A stretch of DNA of 64,000 nucleotides from positions 1 to 64,000 of the forward strand of contig CANKMW010000023.1 in the NCBI GenBank assembly GCA_947483555.1, written 5' to 3'. The stretch is from Myxococcales bacterium (GTDB lineage: Bacteria > Myxococcota_A > Polyangia > Haliangiales > Haliangiaceae). The notes beneath the pieces were generated by a model. It was not told the origin of the DNA and searched no databases. It worked only from the letters and a program-made list of their open reading frames with translations. The position numbers and the translations under genes are program-made. How positions within the stretch are numbered: position 1 is the first letter of the stretch; the number at the start of each line of letters is the position of its first letter. Positions 61,304-64,000 of this stretch are shown here, in pieces.

Positions 61304-62119
61304 ATGGATGCCCCCATGCCCACCACCGCGCCCCGAACCTCACGTGTGCGGCTGACCATCCAGCCGCTGATCGTGAAGGCATACAAGGTGGCCGGCATCA
61401 TCGCGCTCGGAGCGATCCTCATCGGGCTGCTCCTGTACCTGGTCAACAACGTCTTCTACTTCTTCGACAACTCGTGGGTGCGGCCGGTGATCCTGTCGCC
61501 CAGCCACGACAAGGTGCTGGCCGCGACCGCGGACGTTTCGGCAGCCCAGGCGCGGCTCGACGATCTGGAGCTCGAGCGGGCGCGGGCGGCGGCCGCGAAG
61601 TCGAAGCTGGAGCGATTGCAGCTCGCCAGCGCGGAGTTCGTCGCCGAGATGACGCCAGTGGCCGCCACCGCCGACAAGACCTTGGCGGGGATCACGGCCC
61701 GACGCGACCTGATGCGTGCGAACCTCGAGCGTCAGGGCGCGGTCGACGACCTGATCGTGGTCGAGCGCGAGCTCGCGGTCCTCGACGCCAGCATCGTGGC
61801 CCAGAAGGGGACCGTCGAGCGGCTGTCCTCGTCGTACTACCTGAAGGCGCGCGGCCAGACGATCGTGGTTGGCTTCGTACCGTACGAGAACGTCTCGACC
61901 GCGCATCCCGGTACCCCGCTCTACCGCTGCGCGTGGGGACTGCTCAACTGCCACGAGGTCGGCAAGGTCATCTCGGTGCTCGACGGCGAGGTCACCGAGC
62001 GCCACCCCGAGAAGGATCGGATGCTGCGCGGGGTGATGATCGAGATGTCGCTCGCCGACGCGCGCGCCGGTGAGGACACCGTCCTGTTCGCCGGGTCGAA
62101 GCCGTTCTGGATCTTGTAA
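61304..62119 (+). CDS. HlyD/Alg44-like membrane-fusion protein of a polysaccharide operon
   Basis: It encodes 271 residues. A single membrane helix (VAGIIALGAILIGLLLYLVN) is followed by a periplasmic coiled coil (AAQARLDDLELERARAAAAK, RANLERQGAVDDLIVVEREL) and a C-terminal beta domain (LKARGQTIVVGFVPYENVST, HEVGKVISVLDGEVTERHPE). This matches adaptor proteins that couple a glycan synthase to export, as Alg44 or HlyD-family proteins do. It begins 78 bp after the synthase gene on the same strand. Confidence 0.75.
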   Translation: MDAPMPTTAPRTSRVRLTIQPLIVKAYKVAGIIALGAILIGLLLYLVNNVFYFFDNSWVRPVILSPSHDKVLAATADVSAAQARLDDLELERARAAAAKSKLERLQLASAEFVAEMTPVAATADKTLAGITARRDLMRANLERQGAVDDLIVVERELAVLDASIVAQKGTVERLSSSYYLKARGQTIVVGFVPYENVSTAHPGTPLYRCAWGLLNCHEVGKVISVLDGEVTERHPEKDRMLRGVMIEMSLADARAGEDTVLFAGSKPFWIL

Positions 62120-62122
62120 GCT

Positions 62123-62148
62123 GCCTCGCCGAGTCGCGGCGCTGAGGC
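62123..62148 (+). terminator. Hairpin after the polysaccharide genes
   Basis: GCCTC (62123-62127) pairs with GAGGC (62144-62148), and GCC (62128-62130) with GGC (62138-62140) inside it. It lies 4 bp after the stop of the adaptor gene, but without a T-tract. A new promoter-like pair (TTGGAC 62170, TACCGT 62194) follows, consistent with a transcription-unit boundary. Confidence 0.35.
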
Positions 62149-62207
62149 GAGTTCGCGGCGGGATTGCTCTTGGACTGAACCTCGATCCGGGACTACCGTC
62201 GCGTCCG

Positions 62208-63070
62208 ATGATCACGAAGACCTGGCGGGCGCTCACCCTTGGTGTGGCGGCGGTCGGTGCGGGCGCGATCGGATGTGGCGCGGAGGGGCTGCCCCTCGAG
62301 TGCGGTGTCGGCACCATGCTCAATGCGGCCGGCGACACGACGACGACACCGCGAAGCTGGTATGCGGCGTTGGCACCCACGCGCTCGACGGCGTCTGCCT
62401 GCCCGACCTCCAGCGGCGCTTCGAGTTGCGCGTGCACGATCCGGAGATCGGCGCCGACCGGCTGGCGGTGGTACCGCTGCTCGCGCTTGGCTCCAACGCC
62501 GACGGATCACCGATCACGGAGCCGGCGATCCTGTCGATCGATCGACCGGGCGCGGGCGCCTTCCCGGCCCGCCGCGTCGAGCTGGGCGCGCTCGGGGCCC
62601 TCGCCCACTATCGACCGTGCAGCAGCACCCAGCCCGGGTGCCTGGGCCCGGTCCGCTTCTCGATGGCGCTGCTGTCGGATCCGGAGACCGCGGTGGCGAC
62701 GCTCGACGCCGAGCTGATCGAGCGCCCGGGCGGCAGCTCGGCCGCCGCCTGTCTGGGCCCCGACAGCGTCATGTTCTTCGATGGCGAGGACCAGATCTAC
62801 GCCGGCACGCTCGCCGTGCCGATGACGGCGGGCCTCTACGAGCACGCGCGGCGGCCACAGGGTGGCGGCGGCGGTCCGCCGCGACCGGGGATGGACATCA
62901 ACGGCCAGCATGGCCAGGATCGGCAGTGCGGCGAGGTCCAGGGTCGCTTCGAGGTCCACCGCTACGAGGTCGTCGACGACGTCGTCGAGTCCGCGCTGAT
63001 CAGCTTCGAGCAGCAGTGCGTGGGTGCCGCGCGCGTGCTGCGCGGCTGCCTCCGCGTCGCGCGACCGTGA
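62208..63070 (+). pseudogene. Lipoprotein gene with a single -1 frameshift
   Basis: The first frame from ATG 62208 gives a lipoprotein signal (GVAAVGAGAIGCGAEGLPLE) and runs into a different frame at the (ACG)n tract 62337-62347. There the reading must slip by -1 to continue as VCGVGTHALDGVCLPDLQRR and a ~240-residue beta-rich domain to the stop at 63070. Both halves look coding, and the repeated CGVGT element spans the break. It could be a recent mutation, a slippage-prone contingency site, or a sequencing/assembly error. TACCGT ends 8 nt before ATG. Function unknown. Confidence 0.6.
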
Positions 63071-63073
63071 CGG

Positions 63074-63841
63074 TCACATCGCCAGGCCGCCGTCGACGTC
63101 GATGGTGCGACCGTTGAAGTACTCGCACTCGAGCACGAACTTCACCGCCACCCAGATGTCCTCGGGCAGCCCGATGCGGCCGACCGGGATGTTGGTGACC
63201 AGCGCGTCGCGGGCCTTCTGGTTCATGCCCTGCGTCATCGGGGTCTCGATCATGCCGGGGGCGACGGCGCCGACCCGGATCCCGTACTGACCGAACTCGC
63301 GCATCCAGGTCGTGGTGTTGGCGGCCAGCGCCGCCTTGGCCGCCGAGTAGTTCGACTGGCCGCGGTTGCCGTGCCGGGCCACCGACGACATGTTGACGAT
63401 CACGCCCGGCCGCTGCTCGGTGGTCACCATCTTGGCGACCACGTCGCGCACCATGAACGTGGCGCCGGTGAGGTTGACGGCGATGACCGCGTCCCACTGC
63501 TCCTTGGTCATCTTGGTCACCGCGCCGGTGGTGCGGTCCTTCTTGACCAGCAGACCGTCGCGCAGGATGCCGGCGTTGTTGATGAGGCCGTTGAGGCCGT
63601 TCATCGCGTCATGAGCCCACTCGACGAAGCTGCCGACGTCGGCCTCGTCGGCGACGTCGAGGCGGCGGGTGAACACCTTGCCAGGCAGGCCGCGGGTGGC
63701 CTCGGCGAGCGCGGCGAGGCCCTCCTCCTTGACGTCGCCCGCGGCGACCTGGGCGCCGGCCTCGGCGAGCCGCGTGGCGAAGTGCGCGCCCATGCCCTGG
63801 GCGGCGCCGGTGACGATGATCTTCAGATCGGAGAGTTTCAT
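63074..63841 (-). CDS. SDR, acetoacetyl-CoA reductase/FabG-like
   Basis: It encodes 255 residues. KIIVTGAAQGMGAHFATRLA is the cofactor loop, LINNAGILRDGLLVKK the NNAG motif, NMSSVARHGNRGQSNYSAAK carries Ser, Tyr and Lys of the catalytic triad, and GIRVGAVAPGMIETPMTQ is typical of FabG/PhaB. It would reduce a 3-oxoacyl or acetoacetyl thioester with NAD(P)H. It lies 31 bp downstream of the end of a PHA-synthase-like gene on the same strand, which supports a PhaB-type role in polyhydroxyalkanoate synthesis. Confidence 0.83.
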   Translation of the reverse strand: MKLSDLKIIVTGAAQGMGAHFATRLAEAGAQVAAGDVKEEGLAALAEATRGLPGKVFTRRLDVADEADVGSFVEWAHDAMNGLNGLINNAGILRDGLLVKKDRTTGAVTKMTKEQWDAVIAVNLTGATFMVRDVVAKMVTTEQRPGVIVNMSSVARHGNRGQSNYSAAKAALAANTTTWMREFGQYGIRVGAVAPGMIETPMTQGMNQKARDALVTNIPVGRIGLPEDIWVAVKFVLECEYFNGRTIDVDGGLAM

Positions 63842-63871
63842 GGGGCCCTGCTGGTGAGAGGTGCGCGCACG

Positions 63872-64000
63872 TTAGTGGGGTAGCCCGCCCGAGGCAAGAC
63901 GCGATCCGAACCACTCGGCGACCTTGGGGTACAGGTCGCGCGCGGCGCGGTTGCCGACCACCGCACCGACGTGGCCGCCGGGCACGCGCAGCGTGGTGGT
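63872..64000 (-). CDS. C-terminus of a PHA synthase-like alpha/beta hydrolase (partial)
   Basis: The gene runs off the right edge; 42 residues and the TAA (63872-63874) are inside. LRVPGGHVGAVVGNRAARDL then YPKVAEWFGSRL matches the end of poly(3-hydroxyalkanoate) synthases (PhaC), where PGGHIG carries the catalytic His. The neighbouring downstream PhaB-like reductase supports this. A related alpha/beta hydrolase is possible. Confidence 0.65.
   Translation of the reverse strand, partial: TTTLRVPGGHVGAVVGNRAARDLYPKVAEWFGSRLASGGLPH

Overview
The window is very GC-rich, gene-dense DNA that looks like a myxobacterium or close relative (Myxococcota, Haliangium/Kofleriaceae-like). This is an inference from style: many lipoproteins with Gly/Asp-rich tails after the lipobox Cys, two giant Ser/Thr kinases carrying sensor, ATPase and TPR modules, an AgmX/PglI-type lipoprotein, multihaem lipoproteins and a carboxylic acid reductase. 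I saw no rRNA, tRNA, CRISPR array or prophage. The only hint of a mobile element is a possible transposase tail at the left edge. Many start codons have a TANNNT -10-like hexamer only 5-11 nt upstream and no Shine-Dalgarno, which suggests widespread leaderless transcription.

Layout. 1-8.9 kb: gene fragments, secreted or lipoprotein genes, a Gfo/Idh/MocA oxidoreductase, a DUF4832-type lipoprotein, and a paired dihaem-cytochrome/beta-helix lipoprotein operon. 9.0-10.1 kb: a TetR regulator, then a peroxiredoxin whose peroxidatic residue is encoded by an in-frame TGA followed by a SECIS-like hairpin, so it is a probable selenoprotein. 10.1-15.1 kb: membrane protein, amidohydrolase, a palindrome cluster, hypothetical genes and a TPMT-type methyltransferase. 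15.1-21.8 kb: a family 2A encapsulin locus. It has the shell protein, a YkgJ-type cysteine-cluster protein, some gene debris, a DUF2214-cytochrome c protein, a SufS-like cysteine desulfurase with a ~209-residue disordered N-terminus (the expected cargo), and a rhodanese behind a perfect palindromic operator.

21.8-34.7 kb: a ketopantoate reductase/C39-peptidase pair, a dihaem lipoprotein, a 1,514-residue kinase, and a translationally coupled operon (diiron-like metal-dependent hydrolase, Baeyer-Villiger-type monooxygenase, SDR, alpha/beta hydrolase). This operon resembles the mycobacterial mymA type and has an inverted-repeat operator upstream. 34.7-50 kb: a carboxylic acid reductase with an unusual N-terminal discoidin-like domain, a DUF4139 protein interrupted by calcium-binding and OmpA-like segments, a nucleotidyltransferase pair, a VTT membrane protein, an AgmX/PglI lipoprotein, a kinase-cyclase-AAA-TPR regulator, an SDR and a DUF4349 lipoprotein. 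50-58 kb: ttcA, beta-propeller proteins, a lyase-like lipoprotein and recD2. 58.3-63.1 kb: an exopolysaccharide-type group (carboxypeptidase-regulatory-like repeat protein, processive GT2 synthase, HlyD-like adaptor) followed by a frameshifted lipoprotein gene. 63.1 kb to the end: a PhaB-like reductase and the C-terminus of a probable PHA synthase.

How they work together. The encapsulin locus is predicted to build a protein shell loaded with cysteine desulfurase, with the neighbouring rhodanese, cysteine-cluster and cytochrome proteins as candidate sulfur or redox partners. The Sec-peroxiredoxin is an independent thiol-redox element 5 kb away. The monooxygenase operon and the carboxylic acid reductase point to lipid or fatty-acid remodelling. 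Three long (GGTTTC)n hexanucleotide tracts on the same strand, one inside the reductase gene and two between genes, are the most obvious repeat structure.
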